Assembly (NCBI RefSeq): GCF_050337045.1
Contig: NZ_JAKJSO010000022.1
Location: 42,467 to 106,466 of the forward strand
Source of the DNA: Photobacterium kagoshimensis
Lineage (GTDB): Bacteria; Pseudomonadota; Gammaproteobacteria; Enterobacterales; Vibrionaceae
Direction: 5' to 3'
Length of the DNA: 64,000 nt
Position 1 is the first letter of the stretch. Each line of letters opens with the position of its first letter. The translations under genes and the position numbers were made by a program. Of this stretch, positions 25,535 to 34,033 are shown one piece after another. The notes under the pieces were generated by a model. It worked only from the letters and a program-made list of their open reading frames with translations, made no database searches and was not told where the DNA came from.

Positions 25535-26941
25535 TTAATTATTCACTCCCAGCTCTTTTAATTTTCGGGTGAGCGTGTTGCGTCCCCAACCCAATAATTT
25601 TGCGGCTTCTTGCTTATGACCATGGGTATGGGCTAGTGCGGTATCGAGCAATATTTTTTCAAAGGCAGGTAAGGCCTCGCTCAGTAAGTCGTGCTCACCC
25701 TGGCTCAAGGCCGCTTTTGCCCAGTTAGCTAAAGCATGGTGCCAATCAGGTTGGTCGCCTGTTTGCATTGTTGCCGTTGGCTGGCTTAATTCAGGTGGCA
25801 GATCGGCAGGCAGGATCTCTTTACCACTGGCCATCACAGTGAGCCATCGGCAGGTATTCTCTAATTGGCGCACATTACCGGGCCAATCTAACTCAGACAA
25901 TATTGTCTCGGTGCTTGGGTGCAGGGTTTTCATCTCAACCGCCAATTCATCAGCCGCGCGCTGTAAGAAATGCTGGGTCAGTTGGGGGATATCTTGGCGA
26001 CGATCTTTAAGTGCTGGCAAATGCACCCGAATCACATTGAGGCGGTGGAATAAATCCTCACGAAAATCCCCTTCGGCAACAAGGCGCTCAAGGTGTTGGT
26101 GAGTCGCCGCAATGATCCGCACATCGACATTTACGGGTGAGTGACCACCGACTCGATAAAACTGCCCATCGGCTAACACGCGTAATAAGCGAGTCTGGAT
26201 GTCGAGTGGCATATCACCGATTTCATCCAAAAAAAGTGTGCCGCCATTGGCTTGCTCAAAGCGACCTTGACGCACGCTGTTAGCGCCCGTAAAGGCGCCC
26301 TTTTCATGGCCAAATAATTCAGACTCAATCAAGTCTTTCGGTATCGCCGCCATGTTGAGGGCAATGAATGCCGCTTGTTTACGTGGGCTGTGGCGGTGCA
26401 GTGCCTGCGCAACCAATTCTTTCCCTGTGCCTGATTCGCCGTTGATCAGCACAGAAATTGAAGAGCGCGATAAGCGCCCGATTGCCCGAAAGACTTCTTG
26501 CATCGCAGGGGCTTCACCAATGATTTCAGGCGCAGGCTTGAGTACTTGTTCGGGTTGCTGGCGCTTTTGTTCTTGGCTATGGCTGACGGCGCGTTCGACT
26601 AAGCTGACGGTTTCATCAATATCAAAGGGTTTAGGTAAATACTCAAAAGCTCCTTCTTGGTAGGCGTTCACGGCAGCATCAAGATCGGAGTGGGCGGTCA
26701 TAATGATAACAGGCAGTGTCGGGTGATCTTGTTGTAAGCCTTTAAGCAGAGTTAGGCCATCGGTGCCAGGCATACGAATATCGGAGACGAGCACATCAGG
26801 CACGCTGCGCTCTAATGCCTCGAGTACGCTGTCCGCATCGGCGAAGGTTTCACAGTGCATGCCTGCGGCAATTAAGGTGCGCTCTAACACCCAGCGGATT
26901 GAACTGTCGTCATCGACAACCCAAATCATTCCTTTGCTCAT
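25535..26941 (-). CDS. glnG: Nitrogen regulation response regulator NtrC (NR-I)
   Basis: NtrC activates sigma-54 promoters under nitrogen limitation. The 468-aa protein (E. coli 469) has a receiver with the phospho-Asp in VLVSDIRMPG, an AAA+ domain with Walker A GESGTGKE, the sigma-54 contact loop GAFTGA and Walker B GGTLFLDEIGD, and a Fis-type helix-turn-helix at the end (HGHKQEAAKLLGWGRNTLTR). ATG has AGGAGG at 6 nt. It follows ntrB by 39 nt in one operon. Confidence 0.97.
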   Translation of the reverse strand: MSKGMIWVVDDDSSIRWVLERTLIAAGMHCETFADADSVLEALERSVPDVLVSDIRMPGTDGLTLLKGLQQDHPTLPVIIMTAHSDLDAAVNAYQEGAFEYLPKPFDIDETVSLVERAVSHSQEQKRQQPEQVLKPAPEIIGEAPAMQEVFRAIGRLSRSSISVLINGESGTGKELVAQALHRHSPRKQAAFIALNMAAIPKDLIESELFGHEKGAFTGANSVRQGRFEQANGGTLFLDEIGDMPLDIQTRLLRVLADGQFYRVGGHSPVNVDVRIIAATHQHLERLVAEGDFREDLFHRLNVIRVHLPALKDRRQDIPQLTQHFLQRAADELAVEMKTLHPSTETILSELDWPGNVRQLENTCRWLTVMASGKEILPADLPPELSQPTATMQTGDQPDWHHALANWAKAALSQGEHDLLSEALPAFEKILLDTALAHTHGHKQEAAKLLGWGRNTLTRKLKELGVNN

Positions 26942-26980
26942 ATATGCCTCCTAAGTTGGTTGTTGACCAAGTTATTGTGA

Positions 26981-28030
26981 TTATTTTATCGGAAGAAAGA
27001 TGGTGAATTGGGTGTGACCAGGCCAACTTAATACTTCAATTTTGCCTTGGTGTTGATCGATCAGGTTACGGGCAATTGATAGCCCAAGGCCCGTTCCGCC
27101 ATCACGACCTGTAACCATGGGGTAAAACAAGGTGTCTTGAATATCACTCGGGATCCCTGGGCCATTATCAATAATGTCGATTTTTGCGGCGACCCGAAAA
27201 CGCTTACCGTGGATCAAAGCTTGATGGGCAGTGCGTGTTTTTAAGGTAATGCGGCCTTGTGAAGTATCGCGCAATGCGAGCGCCGCATTACTGACGATAT
27301 TTAATAGGGCTTGCTCAAGCTGCTCTGGATCCATGGTGAAATCGGGTAGGCTCGGATCGTAATCACGGGCTATGGTGATGTCATCGTTATTGTCTAGGCT
27401 CACGAGCTGGCGCACTTTCTCTAACACCACGTGAATATTATCGACCTGACGATTGCCTGGCCGCTGCGGCCCTAATAGGCGATCGACTAAGTTTCTCAAC
27501 CTATCTGCTTGCTCGATAATCATTTGGGTATATTCGGTGTAGCTGGGGTCGGGTAGGGTTTTTTCCAATAGTTGGGCTGCGCCGCGTAACCCCCCTAAGG
27601 GATTTTTGATTTCATGGGCTAAGCCACGTACCAGCTCTTTAGCCGCTTGCTGCTGCACGTACTGGCTCTGTTCTTGACTGATCCGACGTTGTTGGTCGAT
27701 AGGTTTAAGTTCAAGCAAGATCAGTAGCTCTTTTTGCCATGACACTGGGCTCGCATTGAGTTCTAAGGAGTGGTGGCGGCCATCAATAACAAAGGTAACA
27801 TCGCTATCGGCTAATCCCTGCCCGCTTTGTAAGGTGGCTTGAACTAGGCCCAGATCGAGTGAAGCGTGTTGCAGTAAATCAGGGAAATGGCTGTGAGTGA
27901 GTCGCCGCTGGCTGGAGGCAAAGAGTTGCTCGGTGGCTGGATTAACGTAGCGAATAGTGAGCTCCTCGTCGAGCAGCACAATTGCAGTCACCAGATTATC
28001 TAAAATAAGCGGCGTAAATTCAGCAGTCAC
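26981..28030 (-). CDS. glnL: Nitrogen regulation sensor kinase NtrB (NR-II)
   Basis: NtrB phosphorylates or dephosphorylates NtrC under control of PII. The 349-aa protein (same length as E. coli GlnL) has a PAS domain (about 5-115), the H box LAHEIKNPLGGLRGAA with the phospho-His, and an ATPase domain with N (NIVSNAALAL), G1 (DNGPGIP) and G2 (GGTGLGLSI) boxes. It starts at GTG (28030) with GGAAGA just upstream. An NtrC box lies 55 nt upstream of this start, so autoregulation is expected. Confidence 0.97.
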   Translation of the reverse strand: MTAEFTPLILDNLVTAIVLLDEELTIRYVNPATEQLFASSQRRLTHSHFPDLLQHASLDLGLVQATLQSGQGLADSDVTFVIDGRHHSLELNASPVSWQKELLILLELKPIDQQRRISQEQSQYVQQQAAKELVRGLAHEIKNPLGGLRGAAQLLEKTLPDPSYTEYTQMIIEQADRLRNLVDRLLGPQRPGNRQVDNIHVVLEKVRQLVSLDNNDDITIARDYDPSLPDFTMDPEQLEQALLNIVSNAALALRDTSQGRITLKTRTAHQALIHGKRFRVAAKIDIIDNGPGIPSDIQDTLFYPMVTGRDGGTGLGLSIARNLIDQHQGKIEVLSWPGHTQFTIFLPIK

Positions 28031-28084
28031 GATTATCTTCCTTGTGGTGCGCCATTCTGAAGTTTAGCCCTCAGAAAATCGCAT

Positions 28085-28101
28085 TGCACTATATTGGTGC
28101 A
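28085..28101. promoter_or_regulatory. NtrC-binding site upstream of ntrBC
   Basis: TGCACTATATTGGTGCA fits the NtrC dyad (TGCAC-N7-GTGCA) exactly. No sigma-54 promoter is visible next to it. In E. coli an equivalent site at glnLp lets NtrC repress its own internal promoter; the same role is inferred here. Confidence 0.9.
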
Positions 28102-28177
28102 ATCAAGTGTAACCTGTCTGTCTACCGAGTGATAGCTATGTTGCTAACACTGTGCGCTTACTCCCTGATGGTAGCGG

Positions 28178-28759
28178 CTATGGCCCCCTAGGATGAAGGC
28201 GTGATGCGCGATGCAGAAAGACAGTGATCTTCTCTGATGATGCAATAACCTTGCCGTATTTTAATAACTTAACTTGTAGCTGGTGGCTACCACGATCAAT
28301 ATCGACTAAACGCCAATCGAGCTGGGTTTGGCTTTTGCCATAGGCTTTGCCATCGAGGTATAACTTGGCACTATGGCCTTTATCCATGGTGCGATTAGCC
28401 ACAGCGGAAAGCGTGATGATGCCTTCATTGTTGCGGATGGTTTGCTCATGCAAAGGCGCCATGATTTGGATGCTAGAAGTCGTAGTGTGCTGGGGGAGCT
28501 CAGTATCAAACAGTAAATGACGTTCGCCTTGAGCTGATTTTGCTTGCTGGGGCGAGGAAGAGACCTGGGTTGCTGTTTTTTTTGCAGGTAGCGGAACGTT
28601 AATATTCACTTCTTTGGCGTGATCATTGGGTTGGTCAGAAAAATGGACGGTGCCGTGTTCATCGGTCCACGTGTAGATTGTAGCTTGAGCGAGCGTCGTG
28701 ATACTGGTAGCAAGCAGAATAATGACAGGAAACCATGGTTTGAACACGCGATAACCCAA
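28178..28759 (-). CDS. DUF4124-domain periplasmic protein
   Basis: The 193-aa protein has a signal peptide (PVIILLATSITTLAQA), then a DUF4124 module (TIYTWTDEHGTVHFSDQP, residues about 27-45), a Ser/Thr/Lys linker, and a C-terminal beta-sandwich-like region (about 97-180; SIQIMAPLHEQTIRNNEGII, DIDRGSHQLQVKL). The gene commonly sits between glnA and ntrB in Vibrio. Function is unknown. No ATG is available: TTG at 28759 or GTG at 28747 may start it, and neither has a convincing ribosome site. Confidence 0.85.
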   Translation of the reverse strand: MGYRVFKPWFPVIILLATSITTLAQATIYTWTDEHGTVHFSDQPNDHAKEVNINVPLPAKKTATQVSSSPQQAKSAQGERHLLFDTELPQHTTTSSIQIMAPLHEQTIRNNEGIITLSAVANRTMDKGHSAKLYLDGKAYGKSQTQLDWRLVDIDRGSHQLQVKLLKYGKVIASSEKITVFLHRASRLHPRGP

Positions 28760-28806
28760 AGCAAAAGAATGAATATGTAGAGGTTAGCGATTAGGCAGAG
28801 AGGGGC

Positions 28807-28839
28807 AATAATAAAACGACCCGCCTGTGAGGCGGGTCG
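28807..28839 (-). terminator. Intrinsic terminator of glnA
   Basis: A perfect 9-bp GC-rich stem (CGACCCGCC / GGCGGGTCG) with a 5-nt loop is followed on the minus strand by TTTTATTATT. It separates glnA from the DUF4124 gene and ntrBC. Confidence 0.94.
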
Positions 28840-28871
28840 AAGTCTTAAATACTGAGCTGTTTATCAGTTAC

Positions 28872-30281
28872 TTATACTGAGTAGTAAAGTTCAAATTCAA
28901 GTGGGTGCGTTGTCATGTTTACTTTCGCAACATCTTGAGATTTTAGCTCGATGTAAGAGTCGATAAAGTCGTTCGAGAATACACCGCCAGATGTTAGGAA
29001 CTCACGGTCTTCGTCGAGTGACTGTAGTGCGCCCTGTAGTGATTCAGCAACAGTTGGGATTTCCGCTGCTTCTTCTGCTGGTAGGTCGTACAAGTCTTTA
29101 TCCATCGCTTCACCCGGGTGGATCTTGTTCTGGATACCGTCAAGGCCCGCCATTAGCATTGCTGCGAAGGCTAGGTATGGGTTGGCTGCTGGGTCACCGA
29201 AACGTACTTCGATACGACGTGCTTTCGGGCTAGGTACAACAGGAATACGGATTGACGCTGAACGGTTACGTGCAGAGTAAGCCAGCATCACAGGTGCTTC
29301 GAAGCCAGGAACCAGACGCTTGTATGAGTTTGTTGCTGGGTTAGCAAAGGCGTTGATGGCACGAGCGTGCTTGATGATACCGCCAATGTAGTAAAGCGCC
29401 ATTTCAGATAGGCCGCCGTACTTGTCACCAGCAAACAGGTTTTGGCCATCTTTTGCGAGTGACATGTGAACGTGCATACCGCTGCCGTTATCACCTACCA
29501 GTGGTTTCGGCATGAAGGTTGCTGTTTTACCAAATGCGTGTGCGACGTTGTGAACAACGTATTTGTACACTTGGATTTCATCAGCTTTGGTTGTTAGCGT
29601 GTTGAAGCGGGTTGCGATTTCATTCTGACCTGCCGTCGCTACTTCATGGTGGTGAGCTTCAACAACCAGACCCATTTCTTCCATGATTAAACACATAGCT
29701 GAACGAATATCTTGTGATGAATCAACAGGAGCAACTGGGAAGTAACCGCCTTTCACACCAGGACGGTGACCTTTGTTACCGCCATCGAAATCAGAACCTG
29801 TGTTCCAAGCGGCTTCTACGTCATCGATTTTGAAGAAAGAGCCTGACATGTCAGTGTTGAACTTCACGTCATCAAATAGGAAAAACTCTGGCTCAGGACC
29901 AACCAGTACGTTATCAGCCAGGCCTGTTGAACGCATGAACTCTTCTGCGCGTTTAGCGATAGAGCGAGGGTCACGATCGTAACCTTGCATTGTCGCAGGC
30001 TCAAGGATGTCACAACGAATATTAAGTGTTGAATCTTCCGTGAATGGGTCGAGTACTGCGCTTGATGCGTCAGGCATCATCACCATGTCTGATTCATTAA
30101 TGCCTTTCCAGCCAGCAACAGATGAACCATCAAACATTTTGCCTTCTTCAAAAAAATCGGCGTCGATTTGGTGAGAAGGAATAGAGATATGCTGCTCTTT
30201 ACCTTTGGTATCGGTAAAACGTAGGTCAATAAACTTAACTTCATTTTCCTGGATCAGCGCTAGTACGTTTTCTACTGACAT
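28872..30281 (-). CDS. glnA: Glutamine synthetase, type I
   Basis: GlnA makes glutamine from glutamate and ammonia; the active enzyme is a dodecamer. The protein has 469 aa, as in E. coli. The beta-grasp N-terminus, metal-site blocks (GPEPEFFLFDDV, GSGMHVHMSL) and the adenylylation loop with its tyrosine (MDKDLYDLP) show a GSI-beta enzyme controlled by GlnE. ATG has GGAGG at 9 nt. A sigma-54 promoter and NtrC boxes lie upstream and a strong terminator follows. Codon use is biased, as for a highly expressed gene. Confidence 0.98.
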   Translation of the reverse strand: MSVENVLALIQENEVKFIDLRFTDTKGKEQHISIPSHQIDADFFEEGKMFDGSSVAGWKGINESDMVMMPDASSAVLDPFTEDSTLNIRCDILEPATMQGYDRDPRSIAKRAEEFMRSTGLADNVLVGPEPEFFLFDDVKFNTDMSGSFFKIDDVEAAWNTGSDFDGGNKGHRPGVKGGYFPVAPVDSSQDIRSAMCLIMEEMGLVVEAHHHEVATAGQNEIATRFNTLTTKADEIQVYKYVVHNVAHAFGKTATFMPKPLVGDNGSGMHVHMSLAKDGQNLFAGDKYGGLSEMALYYIGGIIKHARAINAFANPATNSYKRLVPGFEAPVMLAYSARNRSASIRIPVVPSPKARRIEVRFGDPAANPYLAFAAMLMAGLDGIQNKIHPGEAMDKDLYDLPAEEAAEIPTVAESLQGALQSLDEDREFLTSGGVFSNDFIDSYIELKSQDVAKVNMTTHPLEFELYYSV

Positions 30282-30363
30282 CTTGAGTAACCTCCGGTGT
30301 TAGATTGGGCAACTGGCCGCAAAACTTGTGCATTGCTCATTATGAGCTAACTGATTTAAGTTA

Positions 30364-30380
30364 AGCGAAAAGTGTGCCAA
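30364..30380 (-). promoter_or_regulatory. Sigma-54 promoter of glnA
   Basis: On the minus strand TTGGCACACTTTTCGCT has the GG (-24) and GC (-12) pairs at the right spacing and differs from E. coli glnAp2 only between the two elements. The predicted start is near 30353, about 70 nt before the glnA ATG. Confidence 0.92.
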
Positions 30381-30440
30381 TTTTTAAAGTCCCAAAAAAT
30401 GCCCTTTTTTGGTGTTTTTGAGACGATGAGAATCCTTTTC

Positions 30441-30479
30441 TGCACAATTATGGTGAGCTAGATGCACCATTGTGGTGCA
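30441..30479. promoter_or_regulatory. Two NtrC sites upstream of glnA
   Basis: TGCACCATTGTGGTGCA (30463-30479) is a perfect dyad; TGCACAATTATGGTGAG (30441-30457) is a weaker copy 22 bp away, two helical turns. They lie about 90-125 bp upstream of the predicted sigma-54 start, the enhancer distance seen at E. coli glnAp2. Confidence 0.9.
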
Positions 30480-30483
30480 ATTT

Positions 30484-30528
30484 AGTGGCTTGCCACTTTT
30501 TAGTGCGCCTACTACCTTATCGTAGGCG
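30484..30528 (+). other. Two hairpins in the glnA-typA gap
   Basis: AGTGGC-TT-GCCACT (30484-30497, then TTTTTAG) and CGCCTAC / GTAGGCG (30506-30512 with 30522-30528) stand side by side directly beyond the NtrC enhancer. Neither has the form of a full terminator. They may be bidirectional insulators or operators; nothing more can be said. Confidence 0.35.
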
Positions 30529-30679
30529 GGGTCGTTGTCAATTCCATTACTGGACGAACTTTCGCCATTATCGGCGACACTTTGCTGAAATGACAGTGTA
30601 TTTTTCGTTACTCAAACTTTCGCTGAGACCAGTGTTTATAAGGGTTTAGCAGTATTTGAAAGATTAAATTCAAAAAGCT

Positions 30680-30720
30680 GGTGATATAAATCACATATTT
30701 CGTGGGTTTTGGCGTAAAAT
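30680..30720 (+). promoter_or_regulatory. Probable CRP-dependent typA promoter
   Basis: GGTGA-N6-TCACA (30680-30695) matches the CRP dyad at 9 of 10 conserved positions. A -10 TAAAAT (30715-30720) follows with no good -35. A start near 30728 would put the CRP site at about -40.5, as in class II promoters. A second possible -10 (TAAATT, 30725-30730) exists. Confidence 0.6.
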
Positions 30721-30797
30721 CTGTTAAATTATGAGCCGTTTTTTTAACCAAGTAGCTACCCGTTGGTCGCTGCATGTTCTGAGTGAATGTGAAATCC

Positions 30798-32627
30798 ATG
30801 TCTAATCAACAGATCGATAAACTAAGAAATATCGCAATTATTGCTCACGTTGACCACGGTAAAACTACCCTGGTTGATAAGCTGTTACAGCAATCTGGTA
30901 CGCTAGAAGGTCGCGGCGAAGCTGAAGAGCGCGTAATGGACTCTAACGATATCGAGAAAGAGCGTGGCATTACCATTCTTGCTAAGAACACAGCAATTAA
31001 CTGGAATGACTACCGCATCAACATCGTAGATACCCCTGGACACGCCGATTTCGGTGGTGAAGTTGAGCGTATCATGTCGATGGTTGACTCTGTGCTTCTT
31101 ATCGTTGATGCGGTTGATGGCCCAATGCCACAAACCCGTTTCGTAACGCAAAAAGCGTTCGCATACGGTCTTAAGCCAATCGTTGTAATCAACAAGATTG
31201 ACCGTCCAGGTGCACGTCCTGAGTGGGTTATGGATCAAGTATTCGACCTATTCGACAACCTTGGCGCAACTGACGAACAACTAGACTTCACTGTTGTTTA
31301 CGCATCAGCACTAAACGGCTGGGCAACAATGGAAGAAGGCGAAACTGGCGAGAACATGGAACCATTGTTCCAAGCTGTTGTTGACACAGTAGCGGCACCA
31401 GACGTTGATGTTGAAGGCTCGCTACAGATGCAAGTATCTCAACTTGATTACAGCTCTTACGTAGGTGTTATCGGTGTTGCTCGTATCGCTCGCGGTACAG
31501 TTAAGCCTAACCAACAAGTAACTATCGTTGGTGCTGACGGTAAGAAGCGTAACGGTAAAGTGGGTACGGTTCTTGGCTACCTTGGTCTTGAGCGCCACGA
31601 AGTTGAAGAAGCAAAAGCGGGTGACATCATCGCTATCACAGGTCTTGGTGAACTGAAAATTTCAGACACTATCTGTGACATCAACGAAGTTGAAGCACTT
31701 CCTGCGCTTTCTGTTGATGAACCAACAGTAACTATGACGTTCCAAGTAAACACTTCTCCGTTCGCGGGTAAAGAAGGTAAGTTCGTTACTTCACGTAACA
31801 TCCTTGAGCGTCTACAAAAAGAATTAGTACACAACGTGGCACTTCGCGTTGAAGAAACTGATAACCCAGATCGTTTCCGTGTTTCAGGTCGTGGTGAACT
31901 TCACCTATCTATCCTGATCGAAAACATGCGTCGTGAAGGCTTCGAGCTAGCAGTATCTCGTCCAGAAGTAATCATCAAAGAAGAAGATGGTCAACTAATG
32001 GAACCGTTTGAAACTGTGACTATCGATGTTATCGAAGAGCACCAGGGCGGTATCATGGAAAACATCGGTTTACGTAAAGGTGAACTGACTGATATGGCAC
32101 CAGATGGTAAAGGCCGTGTTCGCATGGACTTCATGATGCCTTCTCGTGGTCTTATCGGTTTCCAAACTGAGTTCATGACACTGACTTCAGGTTCTGGTCT
32201 TATCTACCACTCTTTCGATCACTACGGTGCTCACAAAGGCGGTACAATTGGTCAGCGTAACAACGGTGTTCTAATCTCGAACGCTACGGGTAAAGCCCTA
32301 ACTTACGCACTATTCAACCTTCAAGAGCGCGGCCGTCTATTTGCAGAGCACGCTGATGAAGTATACGAAGGCCAAGTAATCGGTATTCACAACCGTGCAA
32401 ACGACCTAACTGTTAACTGTCTTAAAGGTAAGCAGCTAACGAACGTTCGTGCATCTGGTACTGATGAAGCTCAAACGCTTTCTCCTGCTATCAAGTACAC
32501 ACTTGAGCAAGCACTAGAATTCATCGATAACGATGAGCTAGTAGAAGTAACACCAGTTAGCATTCGTATCCGTAAGAAATTGCTTACTGAGAACGATCGT
32601 AAACGTGCAGGCCGTGCAGCTAAGTAA
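30798..32627 (+). CDS. typA: Translational GTPase TypA/BipA
   Basis: TypA is a ribosome-bound GTPase needed for 50S assembly at low temperature and for stress adaptation. The 609-aa protein (E. coli 607) has G1 AHVDHGKTT, G2 ERGITI, G3 DTPGHADF, G4 NKID, an EF-Tu-like domain 2, and the EF-G-like C-terminal domains with the BipA-specific end (RIRKKLLTENDRKR). I chose ATG at 30798; GTG at 30783 adds five residues. Codon use (CTA, GTA, CGT, AAC rich) is strikingly more biased than neighbours, a sign of high expression. Confidence 0.97.
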   Translation: MSNQQIDKLRNIAIIAHVDHGKTTLVDKLLQQSGTLEGRGEAEERVMDSNDIEKERGITILAKNTAINWNDYRINIVDTPGHADFGGEVERIMSMVDSVLLIVDAVDGPMPQTRFVTQKAFAYGLKPIVVINKIDRPGARPEWVMDQVFDLFDNLGATDEQLDFTVVYASALNGWATMEEGETGENMEPLFQAVVDTVAAPDVDVEGSLQMQVSQLDYSSYVGVIGVARIARGTVKPNQQVTIVGADGKKRNGKVGTVLGYLGLERHEVEEAKAGDIIAITGLGELKISDTICDINEVEALPALSVDEPTVTMTFQVNTSPFAGKEGKFVTSRNILERLQKELVHNVALRVEETDNPDRFRVSGRGELHLSILIENMRREGFELAVSRPEVIIKEEDGQLMEPFETVTIDVIEEHQGGIMENIGLRKGELTDMAPDGKGRVRMDFMMPSRGLIGFQTEFMTLTSGSGLIYHSFDHYGAHKGGTIGQRNNGVLISNATGKALTYALFNLQERGRLFAEHADEVYEGQVIGIHNRANDLTVNCLKGKQLTNVRASGTDEAQTLSPAIKYTLEQALEFIDNDELVEVTPVSIRIRKKLLTENDRKRAGRAAK

Positions 32628-32646
32628 TTAGCCGCTAACCTCCGTT

Positions 32647-32686
32647 AAAAATCCCTCCATAGCGTATGCTGTGGGGGGATTTTTTT
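32647..32686 (+). terminator. Intrinsic terminator of typA
   Basis: A stem of about 15 bp (AAATCCCTCCATAGC with GCTGTGGGGGGATTT, one G-T pair) and a GTAT loop run into a T stretch. Confidence 0.94.
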
Positions 32687-32765
32687 ATGGCTAAAGATCA
32701 GGATTACTCCTCATACCAGAGCAAGGTTTGGTATGATGGTTGGGAGTTTATCAAGGAATAGTACA

Positions 32766-33296
32766 ATGCAACCTATCATTATTACTGGTGGCCCAGGCGC
32801 AGGGAAAACAACGTTACTGAATACGTTGGCGAATAAGGGATATCTGGTCTTTCCTGAAGTATCACGCACCTTGATCCGCGATCAAGCCCAGCAACCTGAT
32901 GGGGTACTGCCGTGGACTAACTTGCCTGCGTTTGCTGAACTTTGTTTAACGGCAATGAGTAATCAACGTCGTGAAGCCCTTCGCAATACTATGCCTGCGT
33001 TTGTTGATCGTGCCATACCTGATATTTGTGCCTATTTAACCTTAGGTGGTTGTGAGGTAGCAGAGCAATATCAAGACGCGGCGGTGGGTTATCACGCCCG
33101 TGTTTTCTTCTGTACGCCTAATCCTGACATTTACGAGCAAGATGATGAGCGCCCATACCCCTTTGAGGAAGCACTAGTGATCCATCAGCAGCTGATAACG
33201 ACCTACCAAGCGTTAGGGTACGAGGTGGTTGATGTGCCATGGGGTAGCGTGGAAGAGCGAGCCAACTGGGTGTTGACTCGATTGAATGAACGTTAG
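32766..33296 (+). CDS. P-loop ATPase, AAA_28-like
   Basis: The 176-aa soluble protein starts with Walker A ITGGPGAGKTTLLNTL (residues about 6-21), continues FPEVSRTLIRDQ, and has a Walker B-like FVDRAIPDICAYL. This pattern fits the AAA_28 (NadR/Ttd14-like) P-loop family of predicted nucleotide or small-molecule kinases. The substrate is unknown. ATG at 32766 has CAAGGA upstream; an earlier in-frame start at 32733 is unlikely. It lies tail to tail, 15 nt from the DUF2959 gene. Confidence 0.82.
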   Translation: MQPIIITGGPGAGKTTLLNTLANKGYLVFPEVSRTLIRDQAQQPDGVLPWTNLPAFAELCLTAMSNQRREALRNTMPAFVDRAIPDICAYLTLGGCEVAEQYQDAAVGYHARVFFCTPNPDIYEQDDERPYPFEEALVIHQQLITTYQALGYEVVDVPWGSVEERANWVLTRLNER

Positions 33297-33311
33297 CCGC
33301 AGTGTGTCTTG

Positions 33312-33953
33312 CTACGCTTTTTTAAGCTGGGCAATAAAGCGTTCTGATTCTGAAATGGCGGTTTCCATATCTTTGATCGCGCGCTGAATATCACGCTGCA
33401 AATCATTGAATTCACCCTGCAGTGAGCCAATAGCCGCCGCATTCAGGTTATGCTTTAGATATAGCGTATTGTCGTGCAGCGTATCTAGCACGGGGGCCAT
33501 TTTTTGCTCGGCGCGGTGCATGGCACTGAGCATGGTTTGGTAGGAGGCTTTAGTTGATCGTAGCTTGGTTTGGCTATCACGTTTTAACTTCGCGCTTGAG
33601 TAAAGCTCAAGCTCTTGTTGCCACTCAGCAAAGAGTGCATCCGCCACATCTTCGATAGCAGCAATACGGCTACTGACTTTATCCGCTGCATCAACACTGT
33701 CTTCATACTGATCGTTGATGCTGTTGTACGCCGCTTCAAGCTCACCACCATCAAACTGGTTCAGGGCTTTGAGCGCGTCTAATGCGCTGGTAAATTGTTG
33801 CTGGGCATCTTGTTGTGCTTCAGAGGCTTCTTCGACGCGATCGACCATAATATCGCGTTTGTGAACGCCGACTTGCTCCATTGCGGAATAATAAGCACTC
33901 TGGCAGCCTGAAAGTAGCGATACACTGAATAGTAGCGCGAGCAGGTAAGGCAT
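33312..33953 (-). CDS. DUF2959 family lipoprotein
   Basis: The 213-aa precursor has a lipobox (LLSGC, cleavage before Cys about residue 17) and a mostly alpha-helical, coiled-coil body (EEASEAQQDAQQQF; QRAIKDMETAISESERFI). DUF2959 proteins are conserved in marine gammaproteobacteria and have no known function. Residue +2 is Gln, which suggests outer-membrane sorting. ATG at 33953 has AAGGAG at 8 nt; reading further upstream would cross the start of yihY. Confidence 0.87.
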   Translation of the reverse strand: MPYLLALLFSVSLLSGCQSAYYSAMEQVGVHKRDIMVDRVEEASEAQQDAQQQFTSALDALKALNQFDGGELEAAYNSINDQYEDSVDAADKVSSRIAAIEDVADALFAEWQQELELYSSAKLKRDSQTKLRSTKASYQTMLSAMHRAEQKMAPVLDTLHDNTLYLKHNLNAAAIGSLQGEFNDLQRDIQRAIKDMETAISESERFIAQLKKA

Positions 33954-34033
33954 AGACACACTCCTTGTCGTAAAAATCTTGCTGATCCTGTGGGTTAGCG
34001 AGTTAAACACAAATAATTTAACCGATAGATTAA

